Shown piece by piece: positions 15,511 through 23,379 of a stretch of 64,000 bases of DNA. A program made the translations under genes and the position numbers. The notes under the pieces were generated by a model that saw nothing but the letters and a program-made list of their open reading frames with translations, was not told the origin of the DNA and ran no database searches. The DNA is from Caballeronia sp. TF1N1 (GTDB lineage: Bacteria > Pseudomonadota > Gammaproteobacteria > Burkholderiales > Burkholderiaceae). Numbering within the stretch: the stretch's first letter is position 1; every line of letters begins with the position of its first letter. The stretch covers positions 744,001-808,000 of the forward strand of contig NZ_CP084629.1 of the NCBI RefSeq assembly GCF_022878925.1. The letters are read 5' to 3'.

Positions 15511-16887
15511 CTAGTTGAGCAGCGCCCACAAGGCGAGGGTCAGCACGAGTCCGACGACCGACACGATGGTCTGCAAGACCGACCAAACGGCTACGGTGCG
15601 CTTGAGCGTTAAGCCGAAATATTCGCGCACCATCCAGAAGCCCGCGTCGTTGACGTGACAGAAGAACACGGAGCCGGCGCCGATGGCAAGCGCCATCAAC
15701 GAGTTGTGCGTGGCAGACAAGCCGCTAACCACGGGCGCCACGATACCGGCTGTCGTCGTCGTGGCGACTGTTGCCGATCCGGTGGCTTGCCTGAGCGCCA
15801 CTGCGATCAGCCACGCAAGCAAGACCAGCGGCAGATGCGCGCCCACGGCGATCTTGCCGATGGTCGTGCTGACGCCCGCGGCGACGAGTGTCTGCTTGAG
15901 TCCACCGCCTGCGCCGATGGTGAGCAGAAGCGCCGCGATTGGCGGCAGGCTCTTGCGCAAGATGCCGCCTACGCGATCGCGCGCCATGCCGCGCGACCAA
16001 CCGAGCATCACGATGGCGAAGAGTACCGTAAGAGCAAGCGCAATCAACGGTTCGCCTACGAAGTCGAGCGTGTCGTAAAGCAGCGTGTCCTTGGTAAGCG
16101 CGAGCTTGGCGATCGTGCGGCCGAGCATCATCACGACGGGTAGAAGTATCGTGATAAGCGAGATTGCGAAGCCCGGTGTCGCTGCGCCATCCGCATGCTC
16201 GGTAAAGAGTTTGCCCATCTCTTCTGGCTCTTCGACGTGCATGCGCTTCGAAAGCCAGATGCCGTAGAGCGGACCCGCCAGAATCACGGCCGGCAGCGCA
16301 ACGATCAAACCGAGCCCGAGCGTCAGTCCAAGATCTGCATGCAATGCGCTCACGGCAATGAGCGGCCCTGGATGCGGCGGTAATAATGCATGCAAAGTCG
16401 TCATGCCGGCGAGCGCAGGGATCGCGATGCGCAGGATCGGCTGCTTGGAGCGCCGTGCCATCACGAAGATGATCGGCACCATCATCACAAGGCCCACTTC
16501 GAAGAAGAGCGGCAGGCCCACGATGATCGCGACGAGCGCCATCATCCACGGCAGACTGCGGGGCGTGGAAAGATCGAGCAGGGTCGTCACCAACCGATCC
16601 GCTGCCCCCGACTCGGCCATCAGCGCACCGAGCATGGCGCCGAGCGCGATGATGATGCCGACATCGCCGAGCAACGCTCCCGCACCCTTGCTAAAGGCCT
16701 GCGCAATGGCTTCCAACGGTTGATGCGCAGCGAAACCGGCAACGAATGTACCCACCAGGATAGACAGGAACGGCGCGAGCTTGAGAACGCCGATTGAGAG
16801 GATGATGACCGCAAGGCCGAGCGCGCAGGCGATCAGAAGCTGAGTATCGTGGGCTGACCACGAAGCAAGAGTTGTCGTTGGGTTCAC
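15511..16887 (-). CDS. GntP-family H+ symporter (gluconate/sugar-acid permease)
   Basis: A 458-residue inner-membrane carrier with about 12 membrane segments. Family features are a long hydrophobic N-terminal region, the GVGI-like GDVGIIIALGAMLGALMAESG at about 75-95, and LHALLPPHPGPLIAVSALHAD at about 165-185, a GntP signature. GntP proteins take up gluconate, 2-keto-3-deoxygluconate or similar hydroxy acids. The start appears to be GTG at 16887; no nearby ATG is better and the ribosome site is weak. It converges on the lyase operon with a 15-nt gap, so shared regulation is not implied. It may be functionally related through hydroxy-acid uptake. Confidence 0.92.
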   Translation of the reverse strand: MNPTTTLASWSAHDTQLLIACALGLAVIILSIGVLKLAPFLSILVGTFVAGFAAHQPLEAIAQAFSKGAGALLGDVGIIIALGAMLGALMAESGAADRLVTTLLDLSTPRSLPWMMALVAIIVGLPLFFEVGLVMMVPIIFVMARRSKQPILRIAIPALAGMTTLHALLPPHPGPLIAVSALHADLGLTLGLGLIVALPAVILAGPLYGIWLSKRMHVEEPEEMGKLFTEHADGAATPGFAISLITILLPVVMMLGRTIAKLALTKDTLLYDTLDFVGEPLIALALTVLFAIVMLGWSRGMARDRVGGILRKSLPPIAALLLTIGAGGGLKQTLVAAGVSTTIGKIAVGAHLPLVLLAWLIAVALRQATGSATVATTTTAGIVAPVVSGLSATHNSLMALAIGAGSVFFCHVNDAGFWMVREYFGLTLKRTVAVWSVLQTIVSVVGLVLTLALWALLN

Positions 16888-17183
16888 AGTGACTTTGTGC
16901 TGGCGCGCGGCGGCGGCATGCCGGAGCGCTTACGGTTTGCTTTCGTCCGCTCTTGAGCAGACGCGAGGCCTCGTCGTAATAGCATCTTTTTTCGCGATGG
17001 TCAAAATATGGCGTCGTCACGTTTTGCATTCGGTTTCTTGCATGATGCATGCAATCGACAAAATGCAGTGTCATTCAACGCGCTCTGGCCATACTGCGAA
17101 CAGTCTTACGCGGGAGAACCAAGCGCAGGGAGCTGTGGCCTTGCTAGACTAGCTTTGAGAATTGAAGCCAACGGAGAAGTCTC
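16888..17183. other. Gene-free region carrying GCATGC/TTTTGCAT repeats
   Basis: About 300 bp between the divergent GntP and haloacid dehalogenase genes. At 17020-17075 it holds several short TTTTGCAT, GCATGCA and AAAATGCA units. The 14-mer CGTTTTGCATTCGG at 17020-17033 recurs exactly at 45747-45760. No convincing ORF lies here. Promoters for both flanking genes must be within it. Confidence 0.6.
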
Positions 17184-17906
17184 GTGACCCAGCCCTTAGT
17201 AAAGGCTTTCGTATTCGACGTTTTCGGTACCGTGGTGGACTGGCGCGGCGGCATAGCGCGAGAAGCTGCGTCGTTTCTAAACGCTTACGGTCAAGCGAAC
17301 GCATCGCCGGAAGCGTTTGCCGATGCATGGCGCAGTCGCTATGCGCCCGCAATGCAGAAAGTCCGCAGTGGCGAAAGACCGTTCGTAAGGCTGGATGTCT
17401 TGCATCGAGAAAATCTGGATGACGTGTTGCCTGAATTCGGCATCGACAAAGATGCCGTTCCAACGCATGTGCTCGATGAGTTGAATCTCGCGTGGCATCG
17501 TCTGGACCCTTGGCCCGATTCCGTAAAAGGACTTGCGCGCCTCAAGACGCGCTACATCATTGCGCCGTTATCGAACGGCAATATCAAGTTAATGGTGGAC
17601 ATGGCGAAACACGGTGGTCTGCCATGGGATGCGATTCTCGGCGCGGAAACAGCGCAGGCTTATAAGCCAACGCCGCAGGCTTATCTGCGTGCGGTCGATG
17701 CGCTCATGCTCAAGCCTGAAGAGGTGTGCATGGCGGCGGCCCATAATAGCGATCTCGTCGCGGCAAGAGCGTGCGGTCTGAAGACTGCATTTATCGCTCG
17801 GCCTTATGAGCACGGTGCGGGACAAACTACAGACCTCAAAGCAGAAAGCGATTGGGACTTCATCGTGAACGACTTGAACGAACTGGCCGATGCAGCCGGC
17901 GCTTGA
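17184..17906 (+). CDS. HAD-superfamily haloacid dehalogenase, type II
   Basis: A 240-residue hydrolase with the HAD motifs in order: nucleophile Asp12 in FVFDVFGTVVDW, motif II Ser in PLSNGN (about 131), Lys in AYKPTPQAY (about 161) and acidic motif III in AAHNSDLVAARACGLKTAFI. Type II L-2-haloacid dehalogenases cleave C-halogen bonds of short haloacids. In this branch motif III is HNSD rather than SNAWD, so the true substrate could be a phosphate ester or glycolate-like compound. The start is a GTG at 17184 with GGAG at 17172-17175. A strong inverted repeat at 17917-17946 ends the transcript. Confidence 0.88.
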   Translation: MTQPLVKAFVFDVFGTVVDWRGGIAREAASFLNAYGQANASPEAFADAWRSRYAPAMQKVRSGERPFVRLDVLHRENLDDVLPEFGIDKDAVPTHVLDELNLAWHRLDPWPDSVKGLARLKTRYIIAPLSNGNIKLMVDMAKHGGLPWDAILGAETAQAYKPTPQAYLRAVDALMLKPEEVCMAAAHNSDLVAARACGLKTAFIARPYEHGAGQTTDLKAESDWDFIVNDLNELADAAGA

Positions 17907-17916
17907 ATGGCGACTC

Positions 17917-17946
17917 AAGGCGATGACGAGGGGACGTCATCGCCTT
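17917..17946. terminator. Bidirectional terminator hairpin between convergent genes
   Basis: AAGGCGATGACG at 17917-17928 pairs perfectly with CGTCATCGCCTT at 17935-17946 around a 6-nt loop. It lies 10 nt after the dehalogenase stop and 20 nt before the end of the convergent DUF1330 gene. The 12-bp stem is strong. The flanking T/A tracts are short. Confidence 0.75.
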
Positions 17947-17965
17947 TCGAACAAAGCGCAGGACG

Positions 17966-18259
17966 TTATTCAACGCCTTCGACAATGCGGAAATCACGCT
18001 CCACTGAATCGCCTAACGTAACGAGCGCGTCCTGATAGGTCTTGCTGTCGTAAGCGGCTTTAGCAGCATCGAGTGAGTCGAACTCGATGATTACCGTGCG
18101 TTCCTTAACGCCATCGCCCTGGATGAACGACGCCACGCCGCGCGCGAGAGGGCGTCCGCCGCCTTCCTTGATCGCAACCGTCGCCTGCTTCGCGTACTCC
18201 GCGGCCTGATCAGCGTTGATGATCTTGCGGTATGCGCTGACCCAATATCCCTTTGCCAT
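17966..18259 (-). CDS. DUF1330 domain protein
   Basis: A 97-residue cytoplasmic protein of the dimeric alpha-beta barrel (DUF1330) family. It starts MAKGYWVSAYRKI, has a central GGRPLARG turn at about 35-42 and ends with a TVIIEFDSLDAAKAAYDS strand-helix and a FRIVEGV strand. The whole family domain is present. Its biochemical function is not known, although the fold is shared with monooxygenases and muconolactone isomerase-like enzymes. The neighbours (dehalogenase, isocitrate-lyase-type enzyme) hint at small-acid metabolism but do not define a role. Confidence 0.9.
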   Translation of the reverse strand: MAKGYWVSAYRKIINADQAAEYAKQATVAIKEGGGRPLARGVASFIQGDGVKERTVIIEFDSLDAAKAAYDSKTYQDALVTLGDSVERDFRIVEGVE

Positions 18260-18379
18260 CTCTATCTCCGTTTTGTTACCTGAGTGATTGAGCGCCGGAC
18301 TTCGTCACGTGCGACTCGTCCGGTTCGAAGGCAGCATAGCAAACTCTCGCTTGAGGCATGCGAGCGCTAAGAGCAGCCT

Positions 18380-19261
18380 TTAATCGGCTGCGTATTTGCG
18401 GTCCAGCTCGTCATACAGCGGCTTGTTCACGAGCCGCTGACGTTCCGAAAAAGGTGCAACTACGCCTGGATCTTCATCGAGACGGCCTTGTGTCTTTAGT
18501 GCCGACAACGCCGTCTGCATGCCACGCACGGCGCCTTGCAACGCGGCGTTGGCATAAAGGACGAGGCTAAAGCCAAGGCGCTCGAGGTCCTCTCGCGCTG
18601 TTACCGGCGTCTTTCCGCCGATGACGAGATTGATGAGTTGCGGCGCTTCGACGAGTTCGGTTAGCGAGGCAATTTGCTCTGGCGTCTCGATGGCCTCGAT
18701 GAAAAGAATGTCGGCCCCGGCTTCGACAAATGCGCGCGCCCGCTCTATGGCGCGGTCGAAGCCTTCCACCGCGCAGGCATCCGTGCGTGCAATGATCTGG
18801 AAATTCGCGTCCTCGCGTGCGTCGACCGCGGCGTGGATCTTGCCGACCATTTCGCTGGTCGAGACCACGTTCTTACCCGCGAAATGGCCGCATTTCTTAG
18901 GCATCACCTGATCTTCGAGTTGAATGGCGTCCGCGCCCGCGCGCTCGAGCGTGCGTACGGTGTGGCGCACATTGAGTGCATTGCCGAAGCCGGTATCCGC
19001 ATCGACGATGAGCGGCACATCGACGGCATCGCGAATACGAGAGGTATGTTCCGCGACTTCCGCGAGGCTGATGAAACCAAGATCGGGCAGTCCTAGCGAC
19101 ATATTCGTAACACCTGCGCCGGTTATATAAATTGCTTCGAAGCCGAGGTCGACGGCCACGCGTGCGCTCATCGCGTTGAAAGCGCCCGGTAACAGCAGTG
19201 CGCGGCGCGCGTTGACCAGTTCGCGAAAGGCGGCGCGGCGGCGAGAGGATGACGTGGTCAT
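18380..19261 (-). CDS. Isocitrate lyase/PEP mutase family protein (oxaloacetate decarboxylase or methylisocitrate-lyase-like)
   Basis: A 293-residue TIM barrel. It carries PKKCGHFAGK in the active-site loop, DADTGFGNALNV with the Mg-binding Asp pair, and ARTDA in the sixth strand region. It is a second, distant relative of the lyase at 14623-15495: the two share VDADTG/ADADTG, LEDQ and PKKCGH-AGK but differ in the C-terminal third. Annotated relatives are called carboxyvinyl-carboxyphosphonate phosphorylmutase or oxaloacetate decarboxylase. The KKCGH Cys argues for C-C cleavage of a malate-type acid. It is divergent-free, standing alone before a LysR gene on the same strand. Confidence 0.88.
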   Translation of the reverse strand: MTTSSSRRRAAFRELVNARRALLLPGAFNAMSARVAVDLGFEAIYITGAGVTNMSLGLPDLGFISLAEVAEHTSRIRDAVDVPLIVDADTGFGNALNVRHTVRTLERAGADAIQLEDQVMPKKCGHFAGKNVVSTSEMVGKIHAAVDAREDANFQIIARTDACAVEGFDRAIERARAFVEAGADILFIEAIETPEQIASLTELVEAPQLINLVIGGKTPVTAREDLERLGFSLVLYANAALQGAVRGMQTALSALKTQGRLDEDPGVVAPFSERQRLVNKPLYDELDRKYAAD

Positions 19262-19349
19262 GGCTTGATTCCGTAAGTAAGAGATTTTTGCGTCTCGTTC
19301 ATGTTAAAGCGTGCAGCGGTTTGGCGCTTGGCGTCAAGCACGTCGTCGC

Positions 19350-20264
19350 TTAACCGGGGACACGCGCATCGGGAATGGCGCGGCCTAGGCGCTGCGCATT
19401 CTTATAAACTGCCTGCATGAATAGAACCGCGTTGCGCGATGGCGGCGCAAAGCGCGAATAAACGAAGCTTGCCGTCAAATGTATGTGTTCGCGTAGCGGG
19501 CGTATGGTGAGAGCTGTGCCTGCCGTGGCGAAATCATCGACGATGGTCACGCCGAGCCCGCCTTCGACGAGCGCCAGTGCCTGATCGGCGCGCATCACGT
19601 CGATTGTCGACTTGAGTTCGACGCCCGCTTGCTGGCACGTCTGTGCGATCACGGTTCCAAACGGAATGTCTCGCTTGAACAGCACCACGGGTTCGCTTAC
19701 CAGATCGGCAAGCGACACGTCCGATGCCGCTTCAAGTCTGTGCCCCCTTGGCAAGGCGCAAACCATGCTGCCGTACATGAACGAAACGTTTTCCAGATGT
19801 TCGTGCGTGACCGGCATTGCGGCAACGGCGACCTCTGCTTCCTTGCTCAAGATTTCCATCGGCATGTCCGCCATTAGTGTGGTCTGCCAGCCTACCGTCA
19901 GTGCAGGCAGCTTGGCCTTGATATCGACGAGCGCGGGAGCCACGACGCTCATTGCGAGCGATGCACTGCAAGTGACGCGCAACAGGCTCGACGGCCCTAG
20001 CGAAAGCGCGCGCGCGAATTCATCCACGCGCACGGCAGCCTGATAAACCTGCTCGATTTCCCTGAATAACGCATGTGCCTCGGCCGTGGGAATGAGGCGG
20101 CTCTTGGAGCGCTCGAACAGGCGCAGGTCCAGTGTCGTCTCGATGTGAGACACGAGCTTGCTCACTGCAGGCTGCGATACATAGAGCAACTTGGCTGCCG
20201 CGTTGATGGAGCCTGTGAGCATGACCGCGCGAAAGACTTCCATATGGCGGAGTTTGAAGCGCAT
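19350..20264 (-). CDS. LysR-type regulator of the divergent SDR operon
   Basis: A 304-residue regulator with the winged helix at residues about 3-62 (HMEVFRAVMLTGSINAAAKL, then VSQPAVSKLVSHIE) and an effector domain from about 92 to 290. It resembles the GbpR/NocR-like branch that often controls amino-acid or sugar-acid genes, though I cannot assign a ligand. It is divergent from the SDR gene at 20377. A palindromic T-N11-A box at 20282-20294 lies 18 bp from its own start, the classical position for autoregulation and divergent activation. Confidence 0.93.
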   Translation of the reverse strand: MRFKLRHMEVFRAVMLTGSINAAAKLLYVSQPAVSKLVSHIETTLDLRLFERSKSRLIPTAEAHALFREIEQVYQAAVRVDEFARALSLGPSSLLRVTCSASLAMSVVAPALVDIKAKLPALTVGWQTTLMADMPMEILSKEAEVAVAAMPVTHEHLENVSFMYGSMVCALPRGHRLEAASDVSLADLVSEPVVLFKRDIPFGTVIAQTCQQAGVELKSTIDVMRADQALALVEGGLGVTIVDDFATAGTALTIRPLREHIHLTASFVYSRFAPPSRNAVLFMQAVYKNAQRLGRAIPDARVPG

Positions 20265-20281
20265 CGGTTCGCCGTACAGCT

Positions 20282-20294
20282 TAACTAAAAGTTA
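20282..20294. promoter_or_regulatory. LysR-type T-N11-A box, TAACTAAAAGTTA
   Basis: TAACT-AAA-AGTTA is a perfect inverted repeat and fits the T-N11-A rule of LysR operators. It is located between the divergent LysR gene (start 20264) and the SDR operon (start 20377). Binding by that regulator is inferred. Confidence 0.6.
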
Positions 20295-20376
20295 TAGCTT
20301 AAAGGAAATTCAGCATACGACAAAGCCAGCGTTTGTCCTTAGTATCGGTTCGAGTGATTTCTATCGCAAAGGGACC

Positions 20377-21120
20377 ATGAACAAACTGGATTTGCAGGAC
20401 CGTGTATGTGTCATCACCGGCGGCTCTGGTGGTATCGGATATGCGATTGCTGAGCGTTTCGTTGCGTCGGGTGCCAAGGTCGTGCTTTGGGATATCGACA
20501 TCGAGGCTGCCTTTTTCAAGGCCGAGCAGGCTCGCGCGGCGTTCGCTTCTCAAGTAGATGTGACGAATGCCGCCAGTGTAGCCAACGCGGCGCAGGAAGC
20601 ACACAAGCGCTTCGGATCGATCGATGTGTTGATCAACGCTGCGGGTATCAATGGAGATATCGGTCCAGTAGAGACATATTCGATCGACGCATGGCGGCGC
20701 GTACTCGACATCAATCTTACGGGCGTTTTTATTTGTTGCCGCGAAGTGCTGCCTTACCTGCGTCGCGCGCGGCATGGACGTATCGTGAGTCTGTCGTCGG
20801 TCGGGGGCAAGGAGGGCAACCCGAACCAGGGTGCTTATGGCGCGTCGAAGGCAGGCGTGATCGCATTGACGAAGTCGCTTGGCAAGGAGCTCGCGGATAC
20901 CGAGATTCGCGTCAACTGCGTGACGCCCGCGGCAATCGAATCCGACATGCTGCGCGGCATGACCGAGAATGCACGCAACTTCGTGCTTGCCAAGATTCCG
21001 CTAGGACGCGCAGGTCGTCCAGACGAAGTTGCGTCGATGGTGACATGGCTCGCCACGGAGGAATGCTCGTTTTCCACCGGCGCGGCGTTCGATTTGACGG
21101 GTGGAAGGGCAACGTATTGA
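20377..21120 (+). CDS. Short-chain dehydrogenase/reductase
   Basis: A 247-residue classical SDR. The cofactor motif GGSGGIGYA is at about residues 13-21, NAAG at about 87-90, and the catalytic Ser-Tyr-Lys is in SLSSVGGKEGNPNQGAYGAS followed by Lys. An acidic residue at the end of strand 2 (WDID) suggests preference for NAD(H). The frame opens at 20191, but the ATG at 20377 has AAAGGGA just upstream and starts at the first strand. Its stop overlaps the next ATG by 1 nt, so it is translationally coupled to a TIM-barrel isomerase. An MHS transporter follows. Together they suggest oxidation and isomerisation of an imported polyol or cyclic hydroxy acid. Confidence 0.93.
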   Translation: MNKLDLQDRVCVITGGSGGIGYAIAERFVASGAKVVLWDIDIEAAFFKAEQARAAFASQVDVTNAASVANAAQEAHKRFGSIDVLINAAGINGDIGPVETYSIDAWRRVLDINLTGVFICCREVLPYLRRARHGRIVSLSSVGGKEGNPNQGAYGASKAGVIALTKSLGKELADTEIRVNCVTPAAIESDMLRGMTENARNFVLAKIPLGRAGRPDEVASMVTWLATEECSFSTGAAFDLTGGRATY

Positions 21121-21923
21121 TGAAACCTCTATCGCTCGCTCATCTCACGGTACTGGACGTAGGCCCGCCAGATCTTATCGAACTGGCGGCGAGCGCTGGC
21201 TTTCGAGCGATCAGCATTCGTCTTTGCTCACCCGTGCACGGCGGTATCGAGTATCCATTGCTTGCGAGGTCGCCTGAATTGCGTTCGACCAAGCGCTTGC
21301 TGCATGAGCTCGACGTGAAGGTGACCGATATCGAAGTGATTACTCTTGCGGCCAACACTTCCGTTGGTGACTATGAAGGCACATTCGAGGCAGGCGCGGA
21401 ACTTGGAGCACACCGTGCATGCGTGAATATCGACGATACCGACCGCGCACGCGTCATCGATCGCTTCAGCGCATTATGCGATCTCGCGGCGCCATTCGGT
21501 TTGTCGCTCGATGTCGAGTTCATGCTATGGCGTCCTGTCGCGCGTCTAGCCGATGCTTTGAATATCGTGCTGTCCTCTGGCAAGCCCAATGCGTTTGTTC
21601 TGATCGACGCGCTTCATCTCATCCGTTCAGGCGGAACGGTGGAAGAGGTCGCGGCGCTTGATCCGCAAATCATCGGCAGCGTTCAGCTTTGTGATGCGCC
21701 AATGGCGTCTCCCGCTGACATCGTTGCAGAGGCACGTGGAGATCGGTTGTTGCCCGGGGAAGGGGAGTTGCCCTTATGCGCGCTGCTTGCCGTGTTGCCC
21801 GATAACCTTCCGCTAGCAGTCGAAGTGCCGCTTAAGCGCGAAACCAATCCGCTTAAACGCGCGATACTCGTACAACATGCTAGTCAAAGCCTTCTTGAGA
21901 CGAGCGCTCGCATAACACGATAG
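21120..21923 (+). CDS. Xylose-isomerase-like TIM-barrel protein (sugar isomerase/epimerase family)
   Basis: A 267-residue AP-endonuclease-2/xylose-isomerase-fold protein. Candidate metal ligands are Glu133 (DVEF), Asp163 (IDALH), Gln189 (SVQLCDA) and Glu235 (AVEVP). The Glu-Asp-Gln-Glu set matches hydroxypyruvate-isomerase-type enzymes, while 3-dehydroshikimate dehydratase AsbF has His in place of Gln. The frame remains open far upstream inside the SDR gene, but the ATG at 21120 overlapping the SDR stop is the natural start. With the SDR and a shikimate-type transporter it could act on a keto-sugar or a dehydroshikimate-like compound. The substrate is unknown. Confidence 0.88.
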   Translation: MKPLSLAHLTVLDVGPPDLIELAASAGFRAISIRLCSPVHGGIEYPLLARSPELRSTKRLLHELDVKVTDIEVITLAANTSVGDYEGTFEAGAELGAHRACVNIDDTDRARVIDRFSALCDLAAPFGLSLDVEFMLWRPVARLADALNIVLSSGKPNAFVLIDALHLIRSGGTVEEVAALDPQIIGSVQLCDAPMASPADIVAEARGDRLLPGEGELPLCALLAVLPDNLPLAVEVPLKRETNPLKRAILVQHASQSLLETSARITR

Positions 21924-21958
21924 AAGCTTCGACTTCCATAAAAAAACACGGAGACAAC

Positions 21959-23314
21959 ATGACGACAGAAACGATTGGTCGAACCTCGGAGACGACATCA
22001 TCGAGCGTGCTAGGCGGCAAGCATGCCAGAAAGGCCGCAATCGCGGCGTGGATCGGCAGCGCGCTCGAATACTACGACTTCTTTATCTACGGCACTGTCG
22101 CCGCGCTCGTCTTTCCAAAGATATTCTTCCCGCCCGGCGACATGACCGCCGCGACGCTTGCATCGATGGCGACCTTTGGCGTGGCTTATGCCGCACGTCC
22201 TTTAGGCTCGTTCCTCATGGGCCACTACGGTGACAGGCTCGGCAGAAAGGTCGTGATGGTGGGCACCTTGCTCTTGATGGGGCTCTCGACGTTCTTAGTG
22301 GGATGCTTGCCGACTTATCAGACCGCGGGACTGCTCTCACCTGCGCTACTCGTGTTGATGCGAATCTTGCAGGGCATCTCCGCAGCAGGGGAGCAAGCCG
22401 GGGCGAATTCAATGTCGTTCGAGCACGCGCCCGCGCATCGTCGGGGTTATTACACGAGTTGGACTTTAAGCGGGACGCAGGGCGGTCAGGTGCTTGCGCC
22501 CGCTGTAGTCTTGCCGCTTGCGGCTTTGTTACCCGAAGATCAATTGCTGTCGTGGGGCTGGCGCTTGCCTTTCTGGTTGAGTGTGGCGGTGGTGATCGTC
22601 GGCTTTATCGTGCGCAGCCGACTCGAAGAGACGCCCGCCTTCGAAAGCGAAGCCTCGCATGGCGAGGTGCCGAATATGCCGCTCAAGACGCTGCTTACGG
22701 GTTATCGCAAGGAATTACTACAGGTTTTCTTTGCCGCGCTCATTGCGTCTATAGGCACGACGTTCGCCGTGTTTGCGCTTTCGTTTTCGCGCGCACAGGC
22801 GCAACCCATCAGCACTTCGGTCATGCTGTGGACGGCTATCGTCGCTAACTTCATCGCGGTCTTCACCATTCCGTTATGGGCCACGCTATCCGACCGTATC
22901 GGCCGACGACCTGTATTTATCGCGGGAAACTTGCTGTGCGCAGTTAGCGTCGTGATCTTTTTGTGGTCGATCACGACGGGGAGCAATGCGCTCGTTTTTG
23001 CAGCGGGAGTAGTGCTCGGCGGCTTCGCTTATAGCATCACGAATGCAGTGTGGCCGGCGACATACGCGGAACGCTTTCCAACGCAAGTCCGCCTTTCCGG
23101 CATGGCGATCGGCACGCAGTTTGGCTTCGCCGTGGCCGGGTTTGCGCCGCTAGTGGAATCCGCGCTCATAGGTAAATACGGTACGGCGTTGTGGGTCATG
23201 CCGGCTGCATTCGCGGTGCTGGTGTGTCTGTTGTCCGCAGTGTCTATCTTTTCGATGCGGGAGACTTATGACATTCCGCTCGAGCAGCTCGGCAAACGTA
23301 ATTCGATCCTCTAG
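21959..23314 (+). CDS. MHS-family major facilitator transporter (shikimate/metabolite:H+ symporter type)
   Basis: A 451-residue, 12-segment inner-membrane carrier. MHS hallmarks are the first helix start AAIAAWIGSALEYYDFFIYG at about 23-42, the loop GHYGDRLGRKVVMVGTLL at about 88-105 and RILQGISAAGEQAGANSMSF at about 138-157. Relatives (ShiA, KgtP, ProP) import shikimate, 2-oxoglutarate or betaine with protons. The ATG at 21959 has CGGAGA before it. It lies 35 nt after the TIM-barrel gene in the same direction, so it is probably the uptake gene of that operon. Confidence 0.93.
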   Translation: MTTETIGRTSETTSSSVLGGKHARKAAIAAWIGSALEYYDFFIYGTVAALVFPKIFFPPGDMTAATLASMATFGVAYAARPLGSFLMGHYGDRLGRKVVMVGTLLLMGLSTFLVGCLPTYQTAGLLSPALLVLMRILQGISAAGEQAGANSMSFEHAPAHRRGYYTSWTLSGTQGGQVLAPAVVLPLAALLPEDQLLSWGWRLPFWLSVAVVIVGFIVRSRLEETPAFESEASHGEVPNMPLKTLLTGYRKELLQVFFAALIASIGTTFAVFALSFSRAQAQPISTSVMLWTAIVANFIAVFTIPLWATLSDRIGRRPVFIAGNLLCAVSVVIFLWSITTGSNALVFAAGVVLGGFAYSITNAVWPATYAERFPTQVRLSGMAIGTQFGFAVAGFAPLVESALIGKYGTALWVMPAAFAVLVCLLSAVSIFSMRETYDIPLEQLGKRNSIL

Positions 23315-23379
23315 CGCTGACGCCAACGCAGCCCTCGCGGCATGAAGCATAATGGCTCCGAACTCGACAGGAGCCATGC

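Noticed and set aside
15725..16549. A 274-codon minus-strand frame within the GntP gene in another frame
   Set aside because: It is a shadow of the GntP permease, and the real frame encodes clear membrane helices.
20487..21119. Upstream extension of the TIM-barrel gene into the SDR gene
   Set aside because: The extension is an out-of-frame reading of the SDR sequence; the natural start is the ATG overlapping the SDR stop at 21120.
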